DNA of 51,618 nt, from assembly GCA_046349775.1 (NCBI GenBank), contig JAXMBS010000041.1, positions 1 to 51,618 of the forward strand, in the 5' to 3' direction. Below the pieces are notes generated by a model. It searched no databases, was not told the origin of the DNA, and saw only the letters and a list, made by a program, of their open reading frames with translations. Source of the stretch: JAEUIG01 sp046349775 (GTDB lineage: Bacteria; Planctomycetota; Planctomycetia; Planctomycetales; Planctomycetaceae). Positions within the stretch are counted from its first letter, which is position 1, and each line of letters starts with the position of its first letter. This document shows, one piece after another, positions 1 through 7,949 of this stretch. A program made the translations under genes and the position numbers.

Positions 1-502
1 GACTCAGTGTGCTGACTTTGATGGCCCGCTCCTCGTCCGTCAGCACGGCGGCGTGCGAGACCTCGCTGCCGGTGCCGGCCGTCGTCGGAATGCCAATCAG
101 CGGCAGCACGGGCCCCGGAATGCGATCGAAGCTGACGTAGTCCTGAAACCGTCCGCCATGAGTCAGGACGGCGGCCGTGATCTTCGCCAGATCGAGATTG
201 CTGCCGCCGCCCAGACCGATGACGGCGTCCGGATCAGCCCGCCTGGCGGCGTCAATGCCCTGTTGTGCGCAGGCGAACGACGGTTCGGCGCGCCCGCCAT
301 CGAAGACGGACGGGACAATTCCGGCCGATCGCAGCGCATCCATCACCCGCTCGACGATTCCCGCCCGCAGCAGGTGCACGTCCGTCACCACGAGCGGCCT
401 CCGCAGGCCCATCCGTGCCGCGAGCGGTCCCAGTTCCCGGATGGCGCCGCAGCCAAAGACAATTCGTCCAGGAGCACAGAAGTGCCAGATTGAGCGGGAC
501 AT
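1..502 (-). CDS. iron-containing alcohol dehydrogenase, 3' end missing
   Basis: The gene is read on the minus strand and runs off the left edge, so only the first 167 residues are present. It belongs to the iron-dependent alcohol dehydrogenase / maleylacetate reductase family, which catalyses NAD(P)-dependent oxidation or reduction of alcohols and aldehydes in the cytoplasm. The nucleotide-binding motif GGGSNLDLAK lies at residues 98-107 and the family signature IPTTAGTGSEVS at 138-149. The metal ligands would lie in the missing C-terminal half. The ATG at 502 is the first start after an in-frame TGA four codons upstream. No strong ribosome-binding site is visible. The substrate cannot be inferred. 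Confidence 0.85.
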   Translation of the reverse strand, partial: MSRSIWHFCAPGRIVFGCGAIRELGPLAARMGLRRPLVVTDVHLLRAGIVERVMDALRSAGIVPSVFDGGRAEPSFACAQQGIDAARRADPDAVIGLGGGSNLDLAKITAAVLTHGGRFQDYVSFDRIPGPVLPLIGIPTTAGTGSEVSHAAVLTDEERAIKVSTLS

Positions 503-837
503 CAGTGTCGGTCAGCGGGGGAAGGGTTGATCCGATCCGCAGCCTAAGCGGCAAAGCGGCCGGTGTAAACGGCCGTCAGGCGGCTGCGTTGCCCGGTGGC
601 AACATCCCGGCACGACCGGACCAGCCCTACGCGGAAATTCCCCGAAGTGTGCGAATCCCGCCCTCAACTGGCCAACTGCAATCTAGCCTTCACGTATTCG
701 GTAAGGGCGTACGAAGCGGCGGTTGCGTATGACCGCTGCAACGAATGCCACATGGTGTCGATGGACTCGACCTGTTGGCCCAAGCGAGGACGCCGGGCAC
801 CCCACCCGCCGTCCGGGGCAAGCGCCTCCGCCAACCC
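503..837. other. intergenic region between divergent units
   Basis: This stretch separates the minus-strand dehydrogenase from the plus-strand riboswitch transcript. I see no convincing gene in it. The promoter of the riboswitch transcript must lie here, but I could not pick a credible -35/-10 pair. Confidence 0.5.
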
Positions 838-920
838 GGTCACGACAAATGGCAAACCTGCCGTGAGGCAGGGACGCAAAGCCATGGGTCTCATTTCGAG
901 ATCGCCAGGCTGCCGAATGA
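838..920 (+). promoter_or_regulatory. cyclic-di-GMP-I (GEMM-I) riboswitch
   Basis: The stretch matches the GEMM-I aptamer closely. In order it has CACG near 841, the conserved GGCAAACC at 851-858, a GTGA tetraloop closing the first hairpin (CCTGCC / GGCAGG), the signature GGGACGCAAAGCC at 871-883, a second hairpin (GGGTCTC / GAGATC) and the tetraloop-receptor-like GCCAGGCTGCCG at 903-914. A short closing helix is possible between GTCA (839-842) and TGAC (918-921). The aptamer ends about 10 bases before the Shine-Dalgarno run GGGGGGAGG (931-939) of the next gene, so translational control is plausible. I see no intrinsic terminator between the aptamer and the start codon. Family identity is nearly certain; whether ligand switches expression on or off is not visible. 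Confidence 0.93.
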
Positions 921-944
921 CACTTCCGACGGGGGGAGGCTGCT

Positions 945-1751
945 ATGCAGCTCAAGCTTGCATCTTGCACACGTTTTGCGGTTCCGGGCTGCGCTGTTGC
1001 CGGCCTGCTGTGGTGCTCGTCTATTGCATTGGCGCAAGTCGGCTCCGGGAGTGGCGGCGGTGATCCGTCTGCCAACCCCCTGGCCGGCTTCAACATTGTC
1101 AAGATCGAGGAGGACTGGCTCCTTGACGTGGCCGACCCCGATCCGAACGCGGATTGCCCGCAGGTTGTCACGGTGTTCGGTCCGGCCGATCCCGACACCG
1201 GTACGCACGCGAATTTCGAGATCAATCACGGCACGCAGCCTGACTTCGCCGAAGGTGGCATGCAACTCCAGGCGTGGTATGGCGAGTACCTGATCGGCTA
1301 CCACAGCCAGTTTGCGCCGGCGGAATTCAACCAGGCCATCGAGCGCGTCACGTTCACCACGCAGATCCGCGTGCGCGATAACATGCTCAAACTGGCCATT
1401 TTGAACGGCCATTCGCTGACCTGGGGGGACTTCGGCAGCTCGTCGAACCTCCGCATCGACATGGGCACCTGGCGCGAAAACCTCAACGACTGGAATCCGC
1501 AGTACTCGATCGACAACTCGCGCGTGTCGTACGGGGCCAACCGCGTGAACAAGTTCCTGCGCGCGGAAATCCGGTACTACACACGCAATGACCAGGGCCA
1601 GTATCAACTCGTCTACACCGACGAGACCGACACTTACATTTACAAGCTGGCCGAAGACAGCGTGGCGCCCGATCCGATCAATGAAGGGGACAGCCCGATC
1701 GAGAACGGTCTCGGCGATAGCGGGTCCGGCTCGAGCGGCAGCAGCGGCTGA
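945..1751 (+). CDS. secreted protein of unknown family under riboswitch control
   Basis: The protein has 268 residues and a signal peptide, with a hydrophobic core at residues 11-29 and a likely cleavage after ALA at position 30. A Gly/Ser-rich linker (33-39) follows, then a polar, aromatic-rich domain that I do not recognise. The C-terminus is again Gly/Ser-rich. No catalytic motif or membrane anchor is visible after the signal, so it is probably exported to the periplasm or cell surface. The ATG at 945 has an excellent ribosome-binding site (GGGGGGAGG, 6-base spacing) and directly follows the c-di-GMP riboswitch, which suggests a role in attachment or biofilm life. It precedes a run of Tad-type pilus genes in the same direction. 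Confidence 0.82.
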   Translation: MQLKLASCTRFAVPGCAVAGLLWCSSIALAQVGSGSGGGDPSANPLAGFNIVKIEEDWLLDVADPDPNADCPQVVTVFGPADPDTGTHANFEINHGTQPDFAEGGMQLQAWYGEYLIGYHSQFAPAEFNQAIERVTFTTQIRVRDNMLKLAILNGHSLTWGDFGSSSNLRIDMGTWRENLNDWNPQYSIDNSRVSYGANRVNKFLRAEIRYYTRNDQGQYQLVYTDETDTYIYKLAEDSVAPDPINEGDSPIENGLGDSGSGSSGSSG

Positions 1752-1778
1752 GCCACGCACGTCGGTGCGGCAACACTG

Positions 1779-1806
1779 CCCGGATTTCTGCACTGCGCAG
1801 ACCGGG
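1779..1806 (+). other. intercistronic hairpin
   Basis: CCCGG (1779-1783) pairs with CCGGG (1802-1806) and the inner TCTGC (1787-1791) with GCAGA (1797-1801). It lies between the riboswitch-controlled gene and the TadG-like gene. There is no U-tract, so it could be a processing or stabilising hairpin, or a weak attenuator that lowers expression of the downstream genes. Confidence 0.4.
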
Positions 1807-1845
1807 ACGTCATCCTGCCTCCTACTGTTTCCCGCGAGTCCTTCC

Positions 1846-3039
1846 ATGTACTCACGTTCAAACAAGGCCAGCGCACGCCGAATCGCTGATTCGACCCGTC
1901 GCGGCAATATCATCGTCATGTCGGCGACCGCACTCGTGATGGTCTTCGCCTTCACGGCCTTCACGGTGGACGTCGGCTACATCACGACCACGAAAGCCGA
2001 GTTGCAAAAGTCTTCGGATGCGGCCGCGCTGGGAGCCAACATCGAGTTGGCCGATGCTTTCGGTCCCGGCAAACTGGTGACCCAGGCACAGGCCGAGACC
2101 AACGCGCGGGCGGCGGCCGTCGCAGTCGCGGCCGCCAATCGGGGCGGTGGCCGGTCGAGCGTCTATGCCAGCAGCTCGCGCGACATCCGCGTCGGCAACT
2201 ACTCGTGGGACACCTCCACGAACAGTTACGTCAAAAAGTGGGGCGTCCAGCCGTACAACATGGCCGAGGTCACGCTGCACCGCGACCAGGGGAGCAGCAC
2301 GCTCGGCGACGGCCAGCTCGATCTGTTCTTCGCCCCGATCATGGGGCAGAAGCACGCCAGCGTGCATACGGTCTCCACGTCGGCCATGCAGGCCGGCGTC
2401 GGCTTCCACAAGACTCCCGGACAGAACATCGGCGTGCTGCCGATCACGCTGGATGTCGGTACCTGGAATAACCTGATCAACAACGGCGTGGGCACCGACA
2501 ACTACACTTACAACTCCTCAAGCAAGACCGTCAGCAATGGAGCCGACGGTATCAAAGAAGTCAATTTGTACCCGGAAGGCGCCGTGACTCTGCCTCCCGG
2601 TAATCGAGGCACAGTGGACTTCGGATCCTTGAACAACAGCACGGCCGACATCGCGCGGCAGATCGTTTACGGCCTCAACGATGCCGATTTTGCCGCCCTG
2701 GCCCAGCAGGGGATCACCGAGTTGCGCTGGGACACCGCCCCCCTGCACATTCAGGGAGATACCGGGCTGAGCGCAGGCATCAAGGATGAACTCGCCTCGA
2801 TCATTGGCAAGCCCCGGGCGATCCCGCTGTTCACAACGGTCTCCGGCCCGGGCAACAACGCGATCTATACGATCGTCAAGTTTGTCGGCATCCGGATCAT
2901 GTACGTGAAACTCACGGGCAGCCCGGCGCAGAAGACAGTCGTGATTCAGCCGGCGCCCTTCAGCGACTTCTCGGTGATCGCCGGGTCCACTCCGCTCACG
3001 ACGGACAGCATCCTGACGTATCCGGGGCTTGTGCCGTAA
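1846..3039 (+). CDS. TadG-like pilus assembly protein
   Basis: The protein has 397 residues from the ATG at 1846; the reading frame is open further upstream but that part does not look coding. A short basic N-terminus ending RRGN (residue 21) precedes a single membrane segment at about 22-47, followed by the conserved stretch VDVGYITTTKAELQKSSDAA (41-60). This is the N-terminal signature of TadG/RcpC-associated Tad proteins, which anchor in the inner membrane with a large exported domain. The rest is a Ser/Thr/Asn-rich extracytoplasmic domain without a vWA MIDAS motif. It sits 94 bases behind the riboswitch-controlled gene and ahead of three TadE-like genes, and is probably co-transcribed with them. 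Confidence 0.8.
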   Translation: MYSRSNKASARRIADSTRRGNIIVMSATALVMVFAFTAFTVDVGYITTTKAELQKSSDAAALGANIELADAFGPGKLVTQAQAETNARAAAVAVAAANRGGGRSSVYASSSRDIRVGNYSWDTSTNSYVKKWGVQPYNMAEVTLHRDQGSSTLGDGQLDLFFAPIMGQKHASVHTVSTSAMQAGVGFHKTPGQNIGVLPITLDVGTWNNLINNGVGTDNYTYNSSSKTVSNGADGIKEVNLYPEGAVTLPPGNRGTVDFGSLNNSTADIARQIVYGLNDADFAALAQQGITELRWDTAPLHIQGDTGLSAGIKDELASIIGKPRAIPLFTTVSGPGNNAIYTIVKFVGIRIMYVKLTGSPAQKTVVIQPAPFSDFSVIAGSTPLTTDSILTYPGLVP

Positions 3040-3096
3040 TCGGCAGGTCTGGCGTCCCCTCCCTCCCACCCCTTCGGCAGGTTCACAGGTGCAGCG

Positions 3097-3549
3097 ATGC
3101 GAGTCTTACGAACGCGGAAACCCGGAGCAGGCGACCGTCGCGGCGCCGCGATGGTCGAGACGGCCCTGGTGCTGCCGATCTTCTTCATGGTCGTGCTGGG
3201 TGTCATCGAGTTCGGCCGCGCGATGATGGTGGCGCAGCTCCTGACCAACGGCGCCCGCGAAGGCGCCCGCGCCGCAGTCCTGCCGGGCGCCACCAACACC
3301 AGCGTCCAGCAGGTCGTCACGGACTTCGTGTCGGCATCCGTCGGTGTGCCCGCGAACAAGCTGACCGTCACGATCACCGTCACGGCGGCCACCGGCAATC
3401 CGAACCCGGCCAACAATGTCGCCAACGCTCTCAAGCGCGATTTGTGCGACATCAAGGTGTCTGTCAAGTTCTCGGACGTCGACTACATCCCCGGCAAGTA
3501 TCTCGCCAACAGCAACCTCGCCGGGCAGTGCGCGATGCGCAAGGAATGA
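3097..3549 (+). CDS. TadE-family pseudopilin-like protein (first of three)
   Basis: The protein has 150 residues with a TadE domain. A basic leader ends in Gly16 and is followed by AAMVE, so Glu21 is at +5 of a prepilin-peptidase-like site (G|xxxxE), as in TadE/TadF pseudopilins processed by TadV/CpaA. The hydrophobic helix covers about 19-42, followed by the conserved IEFGRAM and NGAREGARAA motifs. The C-terminal two thirds would lie outside the membrane and contain two Cys. In Tad systems TadE and TadF are minor pseudopilins needed for pilus assembly. It is the first of three tandem paralogues that share this architecture but diverge strongly after the helix. Confidence 0.87.
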   Translation: MRVLRTRKPGAGDRRGAAMVETALVLPIFFMVVLGVIEFGRAMMVAQLLTNGAREGARAAVLPGATNTSVQQVVTDFVSASVGVPANKLTVTITVTAATGNPNPANNVANALKRDLCDIKVSVKFSDVDYIPGKYLANSNLAGQCAMRKE

Positions 3550-3760
3550 TGGGGCGATGTTGCGAAATGACCACAGCGCGTCATTTCCGGCTTATGACGA
3601 CTTCGGACATTCTGCCAGACTTTCTCAGAATTCCTCCGGCAGCGCCGGTTTGCTGACCTAGGTTTGCAAATAAGGCGCAGCGGCGTCTCCTGTCCCGGTC
3701 GTGACGGTCTCCGTCGCGAGCGACAGTGGCACTTTGCCGACCTGCGCGAGGGGGAATGAC

Positions 3761-4234
3761 ATGTTCCGACACAGCACGCGCCGGCAGACGGGCGAGCGCC
3801 AGGGGGCGACCATCGTGGAGATGGCGGTCGTGGCGCCGGTCTTCGCCGTGTTTCTCGCGGGCATCATGGAGTTCGGCCACGCGTTCCTGGTCGTCGGCAC
3901 GCTCAACGCCGCCGCCAAGCAGGCCGCGCGGTACGGGGCCGTCGACGGCATCGCAACGGCCGACGCGGTCGCCAGGGCGAACGCGATCCTCGGCTCCGCG
4001 TTCCCCTCCAACAAGGCGACCGTCGTCGTCAAGGACGCCAGCGTGTTCGACTCGGCGACGCCGCCGACAACCATTGACTACGCCCAGTTGCCGGTCATCG
4101 AACTGAAAAATGCCGCGCGGCGGCAGTTGTACGTGGTTCGCATCCAGGTGGCCTACAACGATGTCGCGATTATGCCGCCGTTCTGGGCCAAAAACCTGAC
4201 GTTGACCGGTGAATCGGTCATGCGTCACGAGTAA
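3761..4234 (+). CDS. TadE-family pseudopilin-like protein (second of three)
   Basis: The protein has 157 residues from the ATG at 3761, chosen because GAGGGGG ends a few bases upstream; the frame is open further upstream without such a site. The leader ends in Gly15 and is followed by ATIVE, placing Glu20 at +5 of a pseudopilin cleavage site. The hydrophobic helix runs from about 20 to 43 and contains the MEFGHAF motif typical of TadE, then an AAAKQAARYGA stretch. The exported part is rich in Val, Ala and Thr. It is separated from the first paralogue by about 210 bases of non-coding DNA and may have its own promoter. Confidence 0.85.
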   Translation: MFRHSTRRQTGERQGATIVEMAVVAPVFAVFLAGIMEFGHAFLVVGTLNAAAKQAARYGAVDGIATADAVARANAILGSAFPSNKATVVVKDASVFDSATPPTTIDYAQLPVIELKNAARRQLYVVRIQVAYNDVAIMPPFWAKNLTLTGESVMRHE

Positions 4235-4275
4235 GACCCGGAATCAGTCAGACCCAGTATGTAAGGAGCGGCGTC

Positions 4276-4767
4276 ATGGTGCGTCGTCAGAAATTGGCAA
4301 CACGAACTGGGGGTCATCGTCGCGGCGCTGCGGCCGTCGAGTGCGCTGTGCTGATGCCCTTGTTCCTGATGCTGGCGCTGGGGACTTGGGAAATGGGCAA
4401 CGCGCTGACAGTCGGCACCAAGCTGGCGGCGGCCATCCGCGAAGGGGGCCGGCTGGCGTCGATGGACTACAAGAACACCCTGAAACCCGGTCAGACAATC
4501 AATCAGAAGGTCGTCCAGGACATCCAGAGCTTCCTGACGGCCTCGGGCGTTCCGGGCAACAAGGTCACCGTCACAATCACGTATACGGACGGACCGAGCG
4601 CCGGCCAGAACTTCGACCTGTCCAATCAGGCAAACTACCTGCAGTTGTTCACGATCAAAGCCCAGGTCAGCTACGCGGACGTCAGCACGTTCCCGATGAA
4701 CTACATGAAGGGCCAGAAAGTCGAGGCCAAGCTCGCATATCGACTGGGCCGGAACGCGCTCAACTGA
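4276..4767 (+). CDS. TadE-family pseudopilin-like protein (third of three)
   Basis: The protein has 163 residues. The start ATG at 4276 has AAGGAGCG at 4262-4269. The leader ends HRRG (Gly17), followed by AAAVE with Glu22 at +5, the pseudopilin processing pattern. The helix spans about 18-43 with WEMGNAL in place of the more usual IEFGRA, then REGGRLAS. The exported domain resembles the first paralogue in the region GVPGNKVTVTITYT. It is close behind the second paralogue (41 bases) and ahead of the vWA gene (66 bases), so the three genes probably form one operon. Confidence 0.86.
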   Translation: MVRRQKLATRTGGHRRGAAAVECAVLMPLFLMLALGTWEMGNALTVGTKLAAAIREGGRLASMDYKNTLKPGQTINQKVVQDIQSFLTASGVPGNKVTVTITYTDGPSAGQNFDLSNQANYLQLFTIKAQVSYADVSTFPMNYMKGQKVEAKLAYRLGRNALN

Positions 4768-4833
4768 ACTCCCACGGCGATTTTCACTACGGCAGCGATC
4801 GAACAGACATAGGCACATTGAGAGACCCGCACC

Positions 4834-6753
4834 ATGACTCGCAATACTCTTCGCTCCCGCTTCTGGCATGACGAACAGGGAGGCGGCCGCCGCTACGGCA
4901 GCTTCATGACCCTGGGACTGTTCTGCCTGATGGCCTCCATGACGTTCGTCGCCTTCTCCGTCGACGTCGGGATGCTGTCGCTCACGCAGACCCGGATGCA
5001 GAGTGCGGTCGACTCCGCCGCTCTGGCCGCCGCGATGGAGATCACGTACGCCATTGAAAACGCCGGTGACGACGTCCAGGACGTCGTGCTGTACGCGAAA
5101 GGCAAGGCTCAGGACAAGGCGGTCGAAGTCGCCGCGCTCAACGGCGTGTATGTCGACAAGAATGTGGATGTGACCTTCGGGCACCGCGTCTACGACAGCG
5201 GCACTCAACAGTTCCACATCCAGTGGGGCATCGATCCACCCAACGTCGTGAAGGTGGTCGCCCGCCGCGACAACGCCGACGTCAGCAAGCCGGACGGCCA
5301 GATGCAGATGCTGTTCGCGGGAGTGGGCGGCAACAAGTACGCGTCGATCCGCACCGCCGCCGTCGCGTACGTCGAATCCCGCGACATCGTTACCGTGCTG
5401 GACTTTTCACGGTCCATGAACTTCGACAGCTATTTCGCCAGTGAGTACAACTCCGGCATCTATCTGCCGCAGGCGGACCTCGAGGCCAACATGCACACGA
5501 TCTGGACCGATCTCGGTTCGCCCACCTACGGCAATTTGCAATGGACCCCTGACTGGGTCACAGTGCCCACCACCGACAACAAAATCACGGCCAAGTGGCG
5601 CAACACCGCCATCGATCTCAACATCAGTGCCGCGAACTTCGCCAGCACGTCCGGCCGCATCGTCGAGTTGCGGTTCAACCCCAGCAATACGACCCAGACC
5701 TTCTCGCTGCTGAGCGGCACGAACGCCTACGCCGGGACAGGATCGAACTCCGGCAAGACCATCAATCGCGTGCGCGTCCGCACAGTGAACGGGTCGTCGT
5801 ACCAGTACACAATCGACTTCTACAACGATGCCGACATCATTCGCGGCCTGGGCCTGACCAACGTGACGTATCCGTATCCGGTTGGAAGTTGGGCCGCCAT
5901 GGTGCAGATGTGCCGCGACACGTCCACGAGCGGCACCTACTACCAGGCCAAGATCGACACTTACGGGTACCGCTACAAGTTCGGCATGATGATGTGGGTG
6001 CAGTTCGTGATGCGGTTTGCCTCGGGCCACCAGGAGACTCCGCCCATCTGGAAAACGCACCACTATCCGTTCTCGGCAATGACATCGGGGGAGACGCTGT
6101 TCGCCGACTTCCTCCAGAGTCTGAATTTCTCCGACCACCTGGGAATGGTCAGCTATGACTCGTCGCACAGGGTCGAACAGGTCCTGAATGAAGCGGGCAT
6201 GCCCTCGGTGAACATCTCGTCGGCGCCGCTGACGGACAACTACCAGGCCATCCGCGACATGATCACGCACAAACAGGCCGCCCACTACTCCTATGCCACC
6301 AACATGGGGGGCGGCCTCAAGGACGCCAAGTGGCTGCTCGACAACTACAAGCGTGTCGGGGCCAGGCCCACCATCCTGCTGATGACCGACGGCAACACCA
6401 ACACGATGGACAGCGGCGCCTCATCCACGCTGCCCGCCGACTGGGACTGGAACAAGCTGTTCGACTACAACAACGATGGAGCCGCCGACTATACGACGAC
6501 CAGCAGCCAGTTTAAGTATGCGTTGCTGCAGGCCAAGGCGGCCGTGGACGCCGGAATCACGATCCATACGATGAGCGTGGGAGTTGATGCCAACCAGTCG
6601 TTGATGCAGGCCATCGCCCACCTCGGGGGCGGGATCTATATCAACGTTCCCGGCGGGACGAGCAGCGCGCAAATGCAGGCGCAAACCGCAGCCGCCTTCC
6701 AGCAGATTGCGGCGATGGTTCCGCCCGCCAAACTGTTGAACCCGGCCGAGTGA
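4834..6753 (+). CDS. TadG-like membrane protein with von Willebrand A domain
   Basis: The protein has 639 residues. A short cytoplasmic N-terminus is followed by one membrane segment (about 25-46) and the Tad signature VDVGMLSLTQTRMQSAVDSA (44-63), as in TadG. A von Willebrand factor A domain follows: the metal-ion-dependent adhesion site has D190-F-S192-R-S194, and the distal part has LLMTDGNTN with Thr518 and Asp519. About 200 residues are inserted between the first strand and the remainder of the domain. The domain points to a Ca/Mg-dependent adhesive or assembly role outside the cytoplasmic membrane. It is the last gene of the pseudopilin cluster and is followed by a strong hairpin. I am confident of the architecture but not of the ligand. 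Confidence 0.87.
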   Translation: MTRNTLRSRFWHDEQGGGRRYGSFMTLGLFCLMASMTFVAFSVDVGMLSLTQTRMQSAVDSAALAAAMEITYAIENAGDDVQDVVLYAKGKAQDKAVEVAALNGVYVDKNVDVTFGHRVYDSGTQQFHIQWGIDPPNVVKVVARRDNADVSKPDGQMQMLFAGVGGNKYASIRTAAVAYVESRDIVTVLDFSRSMNFDSYFASEYNSGIYLPQADLEANMHTIWTDLGSPTYGNLQWTPDWVTVPTTDNKITAKWRNTAIDLNISAANFASTSGRIVELRFNPSNTTQTFSLLSGTNAYAGTGSNSGKTINRVRVRTVNGSSYQYTIDFYNDADIIRGLGLTNVTYPYPVGSWAAMVQMCRDTSTSGTYYQAKIDTYGYRYKFGMMMWVQFVMRFASGHQETPPIWKTHHYPFSAMTSGETLFADFLQSLNFSDHLGMVSYDSSHRVEQVLNEAGMPSVNISSAPLTDNYQAIRDMITHKQAAHYSYATNMGGGLKDAKWLLDNYKRVGARPTILLMTDGNTNTMDSGASSTLPADWDWNKLFDYNNDGAADYTTTSSQFKYALLQAKAAVDAGITIHTMSVGVDANQSLMQAIAHLGGGIYINVPGGTSSAQMQAQTAAAFQQIAAMVPPAKLLNPAE

Positions 6754-6780
6754 TTCTCGACCGATTCGTCGATACGCCAG

Positions 6781-6808
6781 CACGGGCGGCCTCCCACGGC
6801 CGCCCGTG
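6781..6808. terminator. strong GC hairpin, probable terminator
   Basis: An 11-bp perfect stem (CACGGGCGGCC at 6781-6791 with GGCCGCCCGTG at 6798-6808) with a 6-base loop is followed by TCTGTTTG. It lies between the convergent vWA gene and GNAT gene and could stop transcription from both sides. The U-tract is weak. Confidence 0.65.
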
Positions 6809-6890
6809 TCTGTTTGCACACGAGCCAGTCGACGACGGCCTGCGGCGAGCGGGGCATGCTCTCAGCCCGGGGCCCACAACCCCCGCCCCT

Positions 6891-7382
6891 TTACGGCTCG
6901 TCCCGCGTCTGCAGAAACAGCGCCTTCTTTTCACCGGGCAGCGTAAAATCAAAACCGCAAGTCAAAAAGAAGTGCTCCTGCGAGGAGATCACCATCACCT
7001 CGAAGATTCGCCGCTCCCGGGCCAGTTCCACGCACGCCCCAACGAGCCGGTGTCCAATCCCGTGCCCCTGGAGGTCGCGTGCCACGCAGAGGCTCCGGAT
7101 TTCGGCGAACTTTCGCGAATAGATCTCCAGCGTAGCGAAGCCGACGACCTGGCCTGCCAGCTCGGCGACGAACCCGGTCGGCAGCAGGTCTTCCAGTTCG
7201 TCGGTGGTCCGCGGCAGCAGCCGCCCTTCGGCGACGAAGGGAGCAATGAGCGCTTCGACGGCGGAAAGATCGCCGCCGGTTGCCGGGCGGACGGCCGCTT
7301 GCTCAGCCGGTTCTGACATTCCACGTCCTGCGGTGTCGGTCCGGCCGGCCTGGTGCGGCGCGCCGGAAGAGGACTGCGTCAT
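6891..7382 (-). CDS. GNAT-family N-acetyltransferase
   Basis: The protein has 163 residues if it starts at the ATG at 7382, whose ATGA overlaps the stop of the GroES-like gene, implying translational coupling. An alternative ATG at 7319, preceded by AGGACGTGGA, would give 142 residues and begins nearer the conserved domain. The acetyl-CoA binding motif A is visible as RDLQGHGIGHRLV (about residues 104-116), followed by a motif B region. Its small size and the sequence SLCVARDLQGHGIG resemble the ArgA-like N-acetylglutamate synthase group of GNAT proteins, but the acceptor substrate cannot be fixed from the sequence. Confidence 0.83.
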   Translation of the reverse strand: MTQSSSGAPHQAGRTDTAGRGMSEPAEQAAVRPATGGDLSAVEALIAPFVAEGRLLPRTTDELEDLLPTGFVAELAGQVVGFATLEIYSRKFAEIRSLCVARDLQGHGIGHRLVGACVELARERRIFEVMVISSQEHFFLTCGFDFTLPGEKKALFLQTRDEP

Positions 7383-7750
7383 TCGGCCAGGTCGTCCAAA
7401 TCCGACAACTCGCTGACGTCGTCCGCTTCGGACGAAGCCGTGTCTTCCGGCTGTCCCTGCGGCGATCGCCGAAACACGGCGACCACATCGTCGATCGGCA
7501 CGACAAACAGCACGTTGTCGGTCTCGAAGTCGACCGGAATTGCGTGCTTCGGATTGAACAGCACCTTGTCGTATTTGCGAACGGGGAACAAATCGTCGCT
7601 GGCGACTTCCGCGCTGATTTCGACGACGCGGCCGGTAATGGTCGGAATCTCGGCGCGATCCGGCAGCACGATGCCGCCTCGCGTCGCATGGCGGCTCTCG
7701 TCCTTGCGGATCAGAATCCGCGGTCCGAGTGGTTCGACAAAGGTTTGCAC
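7379..7750 (-). CDS. GroES-like co-chaperonin with acidic tail
   Basis: The protein has 123 residues and starts at a GTG (7750) preceded by GAGG. The Cpn10 fold is recognised by PLGPRILIRKDE (8-19), the mobile-loop region with GGIVLPD (25-31) and the strand DDVLFVVPIDDVVAVF-like end of the barrel. GroES proteins cap the GroEL chamber. This one is longer than the usual 95-100 residues because of an acidic C-terminal tail of about 30 residues rich in Asp, Glu and Ser. No groEL lies in the window, so it may be a solitary paralogue serving one of several planctomycete GroELs. It overlaps the GNAT gene by four bases. Confidence 0.85.
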   Translation of the reverse strand: MQTFVEPLGPRILIRKDESRHATRGGIVLPDRAEIPTITGRVVEISAEVASDDLFPVRKYDKVLFNPKHAIPVDFETDNVLFVVPIDDVVAVFRRSPQGQPEDTASSEADDVSELSDLDDLAE

Positions 7751-7949
7751 GGCAGTGACCTCAAACGGCGGCCGAACGCCCGGCCGACGGGCCTCCGTTC
7801 CGCCGCTTGCACGCGGCAGGGCGGAAGCATGGGTGACATGTCATTATATGCGCGATGGCCGGAGGACGGAAACAGGAATTCGATCGTCCCAGCGCCCGAT
7901 GTCGGCAGCACCTGAGCGGGAAGCTTCGGCACCCGGACAAACCAGCTTA

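Noticed and set aside
596..1063. A plus-strand reading frame with a CNECH motif that might look like a haem site
   Set aside because: It crosses the riboswitch and the start of the secreted gene in another frame, has no start site, and its composition does not look coding.
1588..1845. A longer start for the TadG-like gene
   Set aside because: The upstream part of the frame overlaps the secreted gene out of register and does not look coding. The ATG at 1846 precedes the conserved N-terminal signature.
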